From Siphonodentalium dalli (lineage: Eukaryota; Mollusca; Scaphopoda; Gadilida; Siphonodentaliidae): a DNA stretch of 64,000 nt. The stretch is taken from positions 203,816,978 through 203,880,977 of the forward strand of contig CP136066.1 of the NCBI GenBank assembly GCA_032622095.1. Direction: 5' to 3'. A program made the translations under genes and the position numbers. This document shows positions 34,736-46,741 of this stretch, piece by piece. The notes beneath the pieces are model-generated. The model was not told the origin of the DNA, ran no database searches, and was given only the letters and a program-made list of their open reading frames with translations. Numbering within the stretch: the first letter of the stretch is position 1; every line of letters begins with the position of its first letter.

Positions 34736-35181
34736 CAAGCTTGAGTATAAAGTGCCTGTCATTTGCAGAATTTGGTGACGCTATCCTGCATAGAGGGCTA
34801 GCATCACCAAATTCACCCTCTGATGACCTCATTCTGCATGGCCTCATCTGCTATGAGGGACATACCGGTAGACTCAGATTGAAATTCCCAAATGGTGAAT
34901 ATTGTGATGTACACCAATTGCGAACCACGATTATGCAATGTGGGGTTTGCCAATTTGGGGTTATAGAGAAACTAAACTAAAAAAGACATAGAATATATGT
35001 GAAGAAGTTTCTATAGAAATTTGATAATAAAGAAACTTTCCAGAGAAGATGAGGCCTAAGCAGAATGAGGTCCGCAGAGGGTGAATTTGGTGATGCTAGC
35101 CCGCTATGCAGGATAGTGTCACTAAATTCACCCTCTGGGGACCTCATTCTACAAATGACAGGCACCTTATTCTCAGACCTG
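34736..35181. mobile_element. Family C element between duplicated flanks
   Basis: CAAGCTTGAGTATAAAGTGC ... CACCTTATTCTCAGACCTG. The roughly 95-bp sequences at 34613-34710 and 35179-35275 on either side are copies of each other. Confidence 0.7.
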
Positions 35182-35436
35182 CTCGCATCCATGCTGATGA
35201 TGATAAATGCTCTCTTCAGTGCCTCTATATGTCACCAAGATGAATTAAAGGTGCAAAGAACCTCGGTCTTATTGGGGGCGTTTATAAGGGCGAGCTGGCA
35301 AACCTTGCTGGCTCAGAAAGCCGGGCTAGCCCAGTCTCAAATACTGACGCATGTTAAATATCATTTGCGTTTATATTAGGTGAGCCAGCCCTGTCAGCTG
35401 AGCCAGCTCACATGGAGAGACTCAGCCTGCTTAACT

Positions 35437-36320
35437 GAGTCAGCTATTTCTCATGTAAACACTTCGAAGCCGGGCGGAGAGTGATCGGTGCAGCTGTCAG
35501 CATAACCTTTTCATTATAGCAGATAGCAGGGTCACACCCACGCATGTCTGTCTCATTCTCAATGAATTGTATTGGTTGTTAATTGTGTGTCGTTTTGGAC
35601 AGAGTAATGTTTCAAAGGAGCAAACAACAACCAATAACAACGGACCTGGCACTCAAAGGGTTAACCCTTTGAGTGCCAGGGGCCGATATTATCGGCCCTA
35701 AACCTACACAATAAGTCTGTTAAAGAATATAATAAAATATATTAAAATTGCAAAAAATTGTAAAAAAAATAAAAAAATTTAGGCCAATGCATTCTCTTAT
35801 ATATGCGAGGCGACCTATGGTCGACTCGCATATATAAGAGAATGCATTGGCACAGGGTATATGGGTTGATACAAAAATCGGGCCTGGCACTCAAAGGGTT
35901 AATTAAGTAAAACATGAGATAATCTTTGGAAATATTTCACTATTTTATGGGTTCAAAGAATGATCTCTGGAAGCCGTGGACCATATAATCTCCAGCTATT
36001 TTCTTTTATCACAAATTCAGTTTTAGGGCCTAAATGCACTACAAACATTTATAATACTGACTGAGCGCTGTGAGCAGGGATGTGGTTAGAAGGTCTCCAT
36101 TGGGATGGGGAGGGGGGGGGGTGTCCTGATTAAAATTTCCAACTGCACTTTCCAAAATTGGCACCCCCCCCTCCCCCCAACCCAATTGGTAACTCAAGTT
36201 TTCCATCTGTTGGAAATTTACAACCTGTTGTAAACCTGTATGAAAATATGAAATTATGCGACTGTTCCTCTAAAAACAACAAATTCCCCACTAATTACCG
36301 GATGGAAAATCAAACTATGA
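35437..36320 (+). repeat. Segmental duplication, copy 2
   Basis: Same sequence as 32808-33524, with the type II element at 35661-35902 and its neighbour fragment replacing part of the copy 1 sequence. A related fragment (GGTCTCCxTT, TTTTCAACTGCAC) recurs at 44163-44400. Confidence 0.8.
35661..35902 (-). mobile_element. Type II TTAA element (inside a duplicated segment)
   Basis: Inverted copy with TTAA at both ends and one H module (35783-35851). It is preceded at 35644-35660 by the terminal 17 bases of another type II copy, so two copies once lay back to back around the same TTAA. Confidence 0.83.
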
Positions 36321-36419
36321 GATAATCTTTGGAAATTGTTATGGGTTCATTTTATCTTTTATAATAGAGATAAAGTATATAATATATGCCCATCACGCAC
36401 ATACAACAGCACATACCTA

Positions 36420-36632
36420 CAGTAATGCTATAAGTAATCGACTTCTTAACCACAGCAGAATTATGGGTAACTTTTCAGGATTTAGTTGGAAATATGGCTT
36501 GTTGCCATTCATTGGAAAGCTCTCCCCGAGAGCTTTCCGATGAATGGCAACAAGCCATATTTCCGACTAAATCCTGAAAAGTTACCCATAATTCTGCTGT
36601 GGTTAAGAAGTCGATTACTTAGAGCATTACTG
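36420..36632. mobile_element. Family A palindromic element
   Basis: 213 bp, TA flanks (36418-36419, 36633-36634), both arms complete, CCCC-type loop. Confidence 0.88.
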
Positions 36633-36778
36633 TATATATCGCAATGAAGGCATTACGACACCATGTGATTGGCAATACAATCCATAATTTGAACTTTCTT
36701 CAGGCAGTCTGGCCTAGGGTAGGTTTTTGGCATATAAACACCTCATGCTCTCAGCTTGGATAACCAGGCTGTCTTGGT

Positions 36779-36985
36779 CAAGCATGATTATAGTGTGCCT
36801 GTCATTTGCAGAATGAGGTCCCCAGAGGATGAATTTAGTGATGCTATCCAGTCTAGCAATCTAGCATCATTAAAAACACCCTCTGGGGACCCCATTCTGC
36901 ATGGCCTTATCAGCTGTGGTAGACATAGACTCAGATTTGAAGTTCCCAAATGGTGAATATTATGATGTACCCTCATTGTGAACCT
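36779..36985. mobile_element. Family C left half
   Basis: CAAGCATGATTATAGTG, one hairpin and part of the spacer; the second hairpin is lost. Confidence 0.65.
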
Positions 36986-37849
36986 TTATTTTTATTTTAT
37001 ATTTTTTGTGTGCAAATCTTAAGCATGGATTATGATAGCTTTCCTTGTCTAGTAATAGTCAGAAAATGTAGAGGGAAGTTCGTTATGCATATAAACTCAA
37101 TTAATCTGATATACGCGACCGGACGAATGCAAACTCCCAATAAGACAAAAAAAATACCAAAATCAATACATATATATATAAATATATATAACTACAATAT
37201 TATGTGCGACATACTGTGTCTTATGAATACATGTTCTTTCAATACACTGTTATAAATTATGTTTCTATATTATGTATGTATACACTTGACCATATTTGGT
37301 GTAAAAGTATATTAAATTGATATAAAAACTAGTTTGTGATACCAGAATAAGACATAGGGATTGCCTGTAATGGTCTAATGCCCCTGATTATTCTCTATTG
37401 TTTTTGTTGTCTATAAATTGACACCTCTCCATTATGATCCTAAACTTCCTCCATACCATTGCCTTTCAATTGTTCTGGAGTTACAATTAGTACAGCAGAC
37501 TACCGGTATGATGATCAGCTAATAATTTTCTTCAATGAAGTCATCTACTTTATGTTCTATGTCACAATATGTATACATGATAGTCAATCTTCACACATTA
37601 CACAGAGGAATGTTAAGAGTTCATGTATTTTGCAATTAATTTTCAAAACATTTGGACATGTTTGTAAAAACATGCCAAAATAATTTTGAAAAACAAATGC
37701 CCTTTTTTTTTGGTCATAATTTCAAAATTGAAATAAAACATTGAATGCAGGCCATTTATTTCAATGTGGTCAGATGTAGCGGTGTTATTTGGCCTAAACA
37801 CAACTAAATATTTTGAGATACATTCAGCAAACACATTAACCCATGTTAA
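36986..37849. other. No gene recognised
   Basis: Very AT-rich, with a TATATATA run near 37165 and the dispersed repeat at 37618-37780. Confidence 0.5.
37618..37780 (+). repeat. Dispersed repeat, copy 2
   Basis: GTTCATGTATTTTGCAATTA ... GGCCATTTATTTCAATGTGG; see 25108-25265. Confidence 0.65.
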
Positions 37850-38026
37850 CTTATTAACTTATTCCCCATCAATGAATAGGAATCCTCCTGCACTTGTATT
37901 ATTTATTTGTCTCTTTGTCATCTGCTCATTATTCCTGCACAACCCTCGAGATGACTAATAGACCATTCCAATATATACTTTTATAACTGGGTGGGAGAAT
38001 CTATTTAGTATAGAAAGGGTTAAGTT
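37850..38026 (-). mobile_element. Type V element, partial
   Basis: Right end TTTAGTATAGAAAGGGTTAA and the CATTCCAATATATACTTTTA motif; the left end is degraded (TTATTCCCCATCAATGAATA). Confidence 0.6.
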
Positions 38027-38046
38027 ATAAAAAGGTCAAGAGAAGC

Positions 38047-38643
38047 TTAACCCTTCCATGACGGGAGCTTCCTGAAATTTTGCGAAAAACCCTGTGGCAA
38101 TGCTCTCTTATATATGCAAATCTCCCATAGGGAGCCTTGCATATATAAGAGAATAAATTGGCCTAACAATATTCACCTTGACCCTTTAACCCTTTACCCA
38201 ACAGAAGGGCCCTGTGCCAATGCATTCTCTTATATATGCGAGTCGACCATAGGTCGCCTCGCATATATAAGAGAATGCATTGGCTTAACACATTAAAAAT
38301 TATAAAATTGTTAAAGAATGTAAGAAAAAATGGTAAAAAGTGTTAAAAAAAAGATTTTTTTAGGCCAATGCATTCTCTTATATATGCGAGGCGACCTATG
38401 GTCGACTCGCATATATAAGAGAATGCATTGGCACAGGGCATAACTGTAACTATCACAATGTGGTCAAGGAGCCGGTTCCAATGATATCCATATTTGTATG
38501 GTTCTATTAAGACAGACCGAAGATATTTTAGGCTGTTGAAGTTTTATTTGGCCGGTTTGTTGGGTAAAGGGTTAAGCCAGTGAATTCTCTTATATATGCG
38601 AGGTGACCTATGTGAGATGCAGCTCCAGTCATAAAAGGGTTAA
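38047..38643 (+). mobile_element. Type III TTAA element carrying a type I insertion
   Basis: The left end TTAACCCTTCCATGACGGGAG and right end GCTCCAGTCATAAAAGGGTTAA belong to type III. At 38186-38575 a complete type I element is inserted at a TTAA that corresponds to TGTAAGCCAG in other type III copies. The part after the second half-hairpin (38600-38620) is shortened. Confidence 0.75.
38186..38575 (+). mobile_element. Type I TTAA element nested in type III
   Basis: A full copy with H modules at about 38217-38282 and 38363-38433, flanked by TTAA. Its presence inside type III shows that type I moved after this type III copy was already in place. Confidence 0.85.
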
Positions 38644-38796
38644 ATGCTTTTACATTCAGAGAACCACAGCATCTCCTGTCAATCTTACGAAAACACAATA
38701 CAAGAGAGACAATGCATGGGGCAGCTAACATTGACACAAGCAGGAACAGATAGATAACTCTAAAGACAATGATGCACTGGCAGCGTTTTGGTTTGG

Positions 38797-39027
38797 TTAA
38801 CCCTTTCTATACTAAATGGATTCTCCCATCCAGTTATAAAAGTATACATTGGAATGGTCTATTATTCTTTTGAAGGGGTGTTCAAGTAAAAAAAGCAGAT
38901 GACAGACAGAAACACAGATAATACATGACCAGAATGATTCACATTCATTGGTGGGGAAACATTTCATTATCAGAACATTTCCTTAGGTAACTACTCGTCA
39001 ATGAGTATTTGGTTTAGAAAGGGTTAA
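38797..39027 (+). mobile_element. Type V TTAA element (reference copy)
   Basis: TTAACCCTTTCTATACTAAA ... GTATTTGGTTTAGAAAGGGTTAA, 231 bp, no H module. Interior includes ACTACTCGTCAATGAGT near the right end. Confidence 0.8.
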
Positions 39028-39057
39028 GGGTGAACTTTTTGTATGTCAGGTATCATA

Positions 39058-39195
39058 CAGTAATGCCCAAAATAATCGACTCCTTAACCACAGCAGAATT
39101 ATGGGTAACTTTTCAGGATTTATGGCTTGTTGCCATTCATCGGAAAGCTCTCAGTGAAAACTTCTGCTATGGTTAAGGAGTCGATTATTTACTGT
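39058..39195. mobile_element. Family A element, right arm mostly lost
   Basis: The left arm has an internal gap and is followed by the loop and only the outer part of the right arm (GGTTAAGGAGTCGATTATTT). TA precedes it at 39056-39057. Confidence 0.75.
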
Positions 39196-39327
39196 TTGTT
39201 ATCTCAATACTTATATCATGCCTATAGGTTTATGAGAAGAACTAATAGAATTGAGTCTCTCTTCAGCAACTTACATACTTTAATATTATCAGAAATGACA
39301 AAGGGAAATATCAAATACCATTTCAAA

Positions 39328-39785
39328 CAAGCCTGAGTTTAGTGTGCCTGTCATTTGCAGAATGAGGTCCCCAGAGGGTGAATTTAGTGATGCTATCCCA
39401 CATAGCAGGCTAGCATCACCAAACTCACCCTCTGGGGACCTCATTCTGCTTAGGCCTCATCTTCTCTGGAAAGTTTCTTTATTATAAAATGTTTATAGAG
39501 ACTTCTTCACATATATTCTATTTCCTTTTTAGTTTAGTTTCCCTATATCCACAAATTGGCAGATGACACATTGCATAATCGAGGTTCCCATTGTGTACAT
39601 CACAATATTCACCATTTGGGAACTTCAATCTAAGTCTATTTTTGCCATAGCAGATGAGGCCATGCAGAATGAGGTTCCCAAAGGGTGAACTTAGTGATGC
39701 TAGCCTGCTATGCGGGATAGTGTCTCTAAATTCACCCTCTGGGGACCTCATTCTGCAAATAACAGGCACACTAAACTCAGGCTTT
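39328..39785. mobile_element. Family C element with perfect target duplication
   Basis: 458 bp. The ends CAAGCCTGAGTTTAGTGTGC and its complement (last base changed) are flanked by ATTTCAAA on both sides (39320-39327, 39786-39793). Two hairpins. Good reference copy for the family. Confidence 0.88.
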
Positions 39786-39793
39786 ATTTCAAA

Positions 39794-40666
39794 TGTGTCT
39801 AGCTACTAGTAGCTTTGTGTGGGGGATGCCCAATGACACTTGAGTCCATGAAAAGAGATACATGTACCATGTCTTGACTACTAAGCTCACGACAGACAGA
39901 GCACACTGCTGTATAGGCAGTCAGAAAGTTTAAATAAAATAAGCAAGAAAGCCCCTTTCGTATATTGGGTATCGAGTTTACCATATAAATCGTACCTGAA
40001 TTAAAGGTACACTTCATGTATATATGAATGTACATTTTAAAAATTGTATTGGCGCTGTCCTATCCATAGCAGTAAAATTTAAGTTAATTTTGCACAAGTA
40101 CAATATATTTACCTATTTTCATGATATATAAAGCACTAACAACAATTGGGTTCCATGCGAGATAAATATAAACGCTCTTTATATTGAGTTGGTTAGTTAT
40201 TTGTCTCTGTTATCATAATGAGGATTTCAGCGGTGTCATTGTTAAAGCAACACTGATATGTGGAACAATACAAACATATCACATACCGTCAATTTTAGCA
40301 CCATTCTTATTTATCGGCCGGATTCGTCCCATGCATACATATGAAACGAGTATACGGCTAGTAGTTAATCAACAGTCAAACAGGAAGATGATTTACTATT
40401 TTTGTTTTTGGTGGCCACCCGCACAAAGCAGAACATATTCATATGGATGGTTTATCCAGTAAATATGCTTTACTCAAGTACAACTATCATCATAATTCCT
40501 TACAAACACTCAAAACATGATGGGTTGTCATTTTTATCCAGAAAAAAGAGGTAACAGAAGATGGGACATGCACAACAAATACTTTTGCACTCATACAATC
40601 TCACACTGGCGACATTGGTGAAAAAACGTAATTTATGCTTATCACATGACTTTGACAAAATATCAG
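39794..40666. other. No feature recognised
   Basis: Unique-looking sequence; a 92-residue frame at 40184 (+) is not convincing. Confidence 0.5.
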
Positions 40667-40674
40667 CTGTCAGG

Positions 40675-40927
40675 CAAGCCTTGAAATAGTGTCTGTCATT
40701 TGCAGAATGAGGTTCCCAGAGGGTGAATTTAGTGATGCTACCCCGCATAGCGGGCTAGCATCACTAAATTCACCCTCTGGGAACCTCATTCTGCTGAGGT
40801 GTAAGCAGAATGAGGTCCCCCAGAGGGTGAATTTGGTTATGCTAGTCCACTATGCAGGGTAGCATCACTAAATTCACCCTCTGGGGACCTCATTCTGCAA
40901 ATGACAGGCACACTATTTCAAGGCTTG
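40675..40927. mobile_element. Compact family C element (two hairpins, no spacer)
   Basis: 253 bp. CAAGCCTTGAAATAGTGTCT ... CACTATTTCAAGGCTTG, flanked by CTGTCAGG / CAGTCAGG. The spacer between the hairpins is reduced to a few bases. Confidence 0.83.
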
Positions 40928-40935
40928 CAGTCAGG

Positions 40936-41280
40936 TATTTCATAATTCAGAGTGATATTAACCAGGTCAGTTGGATCCTGAATTCAACTATTATAGTTGA
41001 ATTTGGCAGTGCCAAAACCATGTTTTTCCTCTTTTTTTTGTGGAAACTTTGGGATCGCGTATCACAGTGTGCAGCCAAAATGTGCTCTGGACAATATTTC
41101 AACCAATGAACAGTCTCTAGATAAAATTTGTTCAGCAACAGCTTGCGCCAGCTTATTTTATATATTAATGACACAAGTATTCATTTTTAAAGGACAGTGA
41201 CGGCTCAGTCATAACAATATTTGGACCAATTGAATTAATTGACGTCCTTATCATGTGTCACTGAAAAAAGCCGTTTAAGA
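40936..41280. other. No feature recognised
   Basis: Unique-looking sequence between family C and the 87-bp array. A short inverted repeat (GAATTCAACTATTATAGTTGAATT, split by nothing) lies at 40979-41002. Confidence 0.5.
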
Positions 41281-41615
41281 TCATGAAGCACACCTTGTGC
41301 AGGGGCCACATTTCCTCTGCCGCCATATAAAGGCTCTTGGAGGGAGCCTGTTTAAGACAATAAATGTGCATGAAGCACACCTTGTGCAGGGGCCACATTC
41401 CCTCTGCCGCCATATAAAGGCTCTTGGAGGGAGCCTCTTTAAGATCATAAATGTGCATGAAGCACACCTTGTGCAGGGGCCACATTCCCTCTGCCGCCAT
41501 ATAAAGGCTCCTGAAGGGATCCTGTTTAAGGTCATAAATGTGCATGAAGCACACCTTGTGCAGGGGCCACACTCCCTCTGCCGCCATATAAAGGCTCTTG
41601 GAGGGACCCTTTTTA
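41281..41615. repeat. 87-bp tandem array
   Basis: Four copies (GAAGCACACCTTGTGCAGGG ... GCCGCCATATAAAGGCTC). Open in several frames because 87 is divisible by three; no evidence of a gene. Confidence 0.88.
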
Positions 41616-41967
41616 AGCTGGTAGTTAAATGTAACTATAAATGTTGAATTGAGGATGTGACTGATCTGTTAACTACCACACAGTAAAATAATTTAGTTTG
41701 ATTAGCAATTCTTCCTCTATAGGACTTTGCAATTGGCTTTCACTTAAAAGTCCTGGGTCAAAATCATTGCTCATTACAACAGAACTATATTAAAATATTA
41801 ACAAATGAACACGGGGGGATTTGAATGTAAAATTGGAGAGAGATATCAAACTGCTCTATGCAAAATAACTGCAACAAATTGAATTATTTGTAATAAATTC
41901 AAATGTATTTCAAGAAGACATACATAAATACTTGTAACAAATTGCCCACATCACAAGTAGTTCAGTG

Positions 41968-42219
41968 TTAACCCTTTGAGTGCCAGGTCGATTTTTGTAT
42001 CAACCCATATACCCTGTGCCAATGCATTCTCTTATATATGCGAGTCGACCATAGGTCGCCTCGCATATATAAGAGAATGCATTGGCCTAACAATTATATA
42101 TATATATTTTTTTTTTTACAATTTTTTACAATTTTAATAATTTATTCTTATATTCTTTAACAGACTTATTTTGTAGGTTTAGGGCCGATGAGATCGGCCC
42201 CTGGCACTCAAAGGGTTAA
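41968..42219 (+). mobile_element. Type II TTAA element
   Basis: A full copy with TTAACCCTTTGAGTGCCAGG / GGCACTCAAAGGGTTAA ends, one H module (42018-42087) and a GGCCGATGAGATCGGCC stem near the right end. Confidence 0.85.
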
Positions 42220-43515
42220 GATTCAAGGCAGAAAATTGAAATTCACATACATGGCTAAGACACTACACTATATTCAGACAGACTTTGAGTTAAATATAAA
42301 TCCATGCACTGTTATTTCCATATAAAGTATCATTGCTTTGTTTCATCATCCATTTTGATAACAATTATTGACACGTTCAAACTTTCTGGGGTTTGCACTT
42401 GGAATTCCTGGTTTTTCAGTATATATGACAGAGATTTAAGTAAAAAACTCCAGAGAAAATCTTTCGCACTCAGATAACCTGCTATAATGGTCTAGCGCTT
42501 TCGTTATTGTTTAACTTCTTCAGGACCAAGTTTGTAATATGGATTGTTGAGGATTTTGCTTGCCTTTTATATACTGTTAGTTGTGGGTCTCCAATTTGGT
42601 TGGTCAGTGTCGAGGGGTCAAGGGGTTGTGAGATTAGGGTTCGAAAGTGCGGGTAAGGCGTTCTTGGTGGTGTGTACATGGCTAGGTGGGAAGGCATGAT
42701 TTTTGGAGTGCGGGTAATAGGAGCGGATAATTGGTTTTAGTTACCTATGGCTATGTGCAAAAGTACAGCTAACAAGGTAAGGCATTCAGTTTGGTGTCTA
42801 GCCTGTGTGGTACATGATCATTTGTGGAAATCAAATATTTTTCAGTATATATATTTGGTATATAACAAAATCACTCATGATAGCACGGTCTTACACTCAT
42901 GATAGCACGGTCTTACACTCATGATAGCACGGTCTTACACTCAGTTTTGGTATGAATCATATGAAGATTTGTCAGGATAGAATAAATTTTCTTGTAATAC
43001 GACCTAAACCTGCATACAAGGCTTGTCCTGATTGGTCAGTAGCCTGAATCCCATGGATACATGAACGACACTTTGTGGTACAATGCTAGATAATATCTAT
43101 TGTACCACAAAAATGCTCAGAATGCTAGTAACCAGTTCATATGATGCTAGACTGAAGAAAGAGACATAGAATGGCGACCTGCTAATTCTGATTTTATTTA
43201 TGATAGAACAAAAATAAATCTTACCTGCAAAATTTGCCAGAGGCAATGACAAGGAGTCGCTGTTCAATATTGATGTATTGTTTGACATTACAGTTTGAAG
43301 AGAATAACTGTTTGGTAGAAAATCATACCACGTATATAAAAACTGGGCTATTATATAAAAAATAAATCTGTATGTCTGTCACTACAATTTTCACGAAAAA
43401 ATAGTCAAATTACAAAAGAAATAAATACACTGTGCATCGTCATGTATAGTCGAATTTGACCACAGAATAGAATGAATCATATAAAGACTTGACAGGAAGA
43501 AACAAAATTTCTTAC
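42220..43515. other. Sequence downstream of CPSF2 exon 8, no exon found
   Basis: Holds the 22-bp repeat (42885-42950), an inverted repeat GTGGTACAATGCTAGATAAT / ATTGTACCAC at 43076-43110, and a diverged copy (about 42950-43000) of the sequence next to the exon 8 donor (about 43470-43515). Confidence 0.5.
42885..42950. repeat. 22-bp tandem repeat, three copies
   Basis: CACTCATGATAGCACGGTCT + TA repeated three times. Confidence 0.85.
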
Positions 43516-43638
43516 CTTGGGATCTGGAACTCGGGCGAGCTCTGATAAGTTGTGGCACAGCCTCATATGTCGAAACTGATACGGATTATTTCTGTTATCT
43601 TCAAATGCTCTCATTATCTTATCACTCATCCACTCAAC
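43516..43638 (-). CDS. CPSF2: CPSF2 coding exon 8 (last exon found; gene continues)
   Basis: Encodes [20 protein letters not shown] then [21 protein letters not shown] (residues 284-324), part of the beta-CASP region. The donor GTAAG follows a complete codon, so another exon must follow, and in this family it should begin with VVLAS or similar. No such exon was recognised between 1 and 43515. The remaining sequence (family total about 780 residues) is missing from the window or unrecognised. A TTAA element (43656-44035) starts 18 bp upstream of the exon. Confidence 0.94.
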
Positions 43639-43655
43639 CTGTAAAACAAGAGCAT

Positions 43656-44035
43656 TTAACCCTTTCTATAACTAAATGGGAGAATCCATTTTACCCTGTG
43701 CCAATGCATTCTCTTATATATGCGAGTCGACCATAGGTCGCCTCGCATATATAAGAGAATGCATTGGCCTAACAATTTTTTATCATTTTTTTAAAATAAA
43801 TGTTTCTTACAATTTTTAGGACATAAAATAAAAAACATCCATTACCCTGCAGGGAGCCCCACACATTTATAGAAGCATATAGAAGAGTGTCGTCTGCTCA
43901 TGTTTGTCTGGGGCTCTGTATGGGTGAAATTATAAAATTGTTAAAGAATACAAGAAAAAATTATTAAAATTGTAAAAAAAATTTAGGTCAATGCATTGGA
44001 ATGGTCTTGTTCTTTTGGAGGGATGTTTAGTTTAA
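43656..44035 (+). mobile_element. Mosaic TTAA element upstream of CPSF2 exon 8
   Basis: Type V left end (TTAACCCTTTCTATAACTAA), then an H module (43696-43765), an AT-rich spacer like type I, a piece of the 150-bp array unit (GTCGTCTGCTCATG, about 43890), and a type V-like tail near 44030. A clear mixture of parts found elsewhere in separate elements. Confidence 0.6.
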
Positions 44036-44419
44036 CAAGACAGTCAATGACTGTGGGTTGCTCTCCAGACTGTATAGACTGAGAAGACTGGGACTCTTAA
44101 GACCATAAGAGTTAGTACTTGTCAAAATCACATAAAAACAAGTAGTTCTAAACAAGAAAAAGCTAGAGGGTCTCCGTTAAGCAGTGGGGTGTCCACCTTG
44201 AAATTTTCAACTGCACGCCTCTGATACCTACCTCCCATCCCATATAGTCCATAGCCTGTCTGTCGCCTCCCAACTTATTCATACACAACCCCAAAGTTCT
44301 TAAAAATTCCTTTTGCACATGTTGGAATTTTACAACTGATATCTCATTTTTCCCAACTGTTGCAAAGTTCCAACCTGACATTCCCCCTTTTTTAATGGCT
44401 GACCCCATTCAAATATATT

Positions 44420-46080
44420 TGAATCCAAACTCTTCATGGACCCTACACACCAAATGCCAATCTAACCTATTTTTAAAATGTAACCCAGTCACCTGAGGAC
44501 CATCCATACTCTATATAGGCTAAATAGGCCTAATGACTCTGAGTAGAACACGTTTTAAGAATTACCATGGGGAAAGAGTTATGTCCCTGGTCTAACCTCT
44601 ATTTGACCTGGTGACCCTATTTGAACAAATCTGAATCCCAGTCACCTATGGAACTCCATACAAAATATAAGCTAAATATGCTAAATGATTCTTGAGAAGA
44701 TGTTTTAAGAATAACTATTGAGGTAAAGAGTTATGTCCCTGGCTCTGCCCCTATTTAAGCCAGTGTTCCAATTTGAACAAATCTGAATCATAGTCAACCA
44801 ATGACCATCCGTACAAATATATGCTGAATAGGCCTGATGGTTCTTGATAAGGCGTTTTAAGAAATACTAGAGAGGGAACAAGTTGCATCCCTGGCTCTAC
44901 CGCTATTTGACCTGGTGAACAAATTTGAACAAATCTGAATTCCTGTCATCCAAGGACTCTGAATACCAAATATAAGCTGAATAGGTCTGATGGTTCTTGA
45001 TAAGATCATTTGAAGAATTACAATTGATGGACAAGTTATGTCCCTGGCTTATTTGACCCGGTGACCCCATTTGAAGAAATATGTATCACAGTCACCCAAG
45101 GACCCTCCATACCACATTTAAGCTGAATATGTCTGATGGTTCTTGAGAAGAAGAGTATAGCTCCTCCAGAGACCTGGTCTCAGATAAGATAAAAAGTCCC
45201 CCCCCCTCTTCCATCCAGTTTCCCATATATATAATTGTGTTAGAACACATGTATTTATTTTTAATGTCAGAATCACACTTGGCATCATTTTTCTCCATGA
45301 ATACAACAAACTTAAGAATGTGGATTGCTAGTTATCATAGCCTTTCTGTGCCATCTATATGCAAACAGCTCTAACTGTGACACAGGCATGGCATACGCCA
45401 GTTACTAGTAACACAGAAGTATGGGATATTCCACACATAGCTGTCACAACAAGCAGATTTAATTTCAATCACAGCTGCCATAATGAATTTATAATCACAT
45501 TTCTGACTTCAATGCTGTTATTAAGTAAACATTCTGTCTCCTATATCTCAGATAGCTGTATGTGCTGTTTACATATGTTCTGGATTTTAAAGTGATTTAA
45601 AACCAAATTTGCTGTTGGGACTCCAGGTATCCCTGGGGATGTTATAATGGCAATAGTTTTTCATATCTTTTTAATACAAAAAAAATTATGCAATGAGCTC
45701 AATCTGAATTTTTTGGGGGGTTTTTTGTTATGTCCCTGGCTCCGTCCACATTTGACCCAGTGACCTCATTTGAACAAATCTGAACCCCAGTCACACAAGG
45801 ACCCTTCATCCCAAATATGAACCCATTCAGTCTGATGGCACTTGAAAAGAAGTTGTTTTAAGAATTACTATGGAGGGAAAGAGTTACGGCCCTGGCTTCG
45901 CAACTATTTGACCCCAATGACCTCATTTGAACAAATCTGAATGTGAGTCACCCAGGGAACATCCACACAAAATATGACCTCATTCGGTCCTATGGATCTA
46001 AAGAAGAAGATGTTCAAAGAATTGTTGACAGACGGATGGACGGACGGACGGACAGACAGACTACGGACGAGGAGTGATGA
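44420..46080. repeat. ~153-bp tandem units in CPSF2 intron 7, split
   Basis: Diverged units with TTATGTCCCTGGCTC and GAACAAATCTGAATCCCAGT at 44420-45150 and 45725-46080, separated by unrelated sequence. The right end has GGATGGACGGACGGACGG, a motif I associate with mollusc repeats. Confidence 0.75.
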
Positions 46081-46084
46081 CTAT

Positions 46085-46228
46085 AACAAAAGCAGACAAC
46101 AGAGGGACAAAAAGAAAATACAAGTGCTAAGGGATGTATATTAATTGGTGGTCGTTTGTTGAACATATTACTTGAACATTTCCAGAGGGATCTATTTGTC
46201 AATGAGTATTTAGTATAGAAAGGGTGAA
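46085..46228 (+). mobile_element. Type V right portion
   Basis: CAGAGGGATCTATTTGTCAATG then GTATTTAGTATAGAAAGGGT; the left part is missing. Confidence 0.5.
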
Positions 46229-46348
46229 AGTGAGCAAGTTTATTTGGAACATTTTAAAAGGGTCTAAATTTAAATGTTAATATTGTTCAATATATATCCC
46301 ATATGACCAAGTCTCTATGTCTGGAGGCATTTGGTTGTATTAAATTGA

Positions 46349-46719
46349 CAAAGCCTGCAAATAGTGTATCTGTCATTTGCAGAATGAGGTGCCCAGAGGG
46401 TGAATTTAGTGATGCTATCCCACACAGTGGCGAGCACTACAAAATTCACCCTCTGGGGACCTCATTCAGCTTAGGCCTTAGGCCACTAATTTGCAGAAGA
46501 TAAAATGCATAATCGAGGTGACAAAATGGTGAACATCACCAACTTCAACTGGGGAACTTTAAACTTATCCTAGGTCTCCCATAGCAGTTGAGACCTAAGC
46601 AGAATGAGGTTCCCAGAGGGTGAATTTGGTGATGCTAGTCCACTGTGTGGGATAGCGTACCCAAATCACCCTCTGGGGACCTCATTCTGCAAATGACAGA
46701 TACACTATTCAAGACATGC
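46349..46719. mobile_element. Family C element next to the CPSF2 exon 7 donor
   Basis: AAAGCCTGCAAATAGTGTAT ... CACTATTCAAGACATG, two hairpins. It ends about 20 bp from the exon 7 splice donor. Confidence 0.75.
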
Positions 46720-46741
46720 AAATGTATAAGCCAATACATAC

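Noticed and set aside
41258-41647. Repeat-protein frames
   Set aside because: Produced by the 87-bp array, whose length is divisible by three; open in several frames.
43193-43229. Candidate CPSF2 exon 9 (minus strand, ...LVIASGKFC then GTAAG)
   Set aside because: The donor is good and VIAS vaguely recalls VVLAS, but the following residues do not fit the family and the acceptor is poor.
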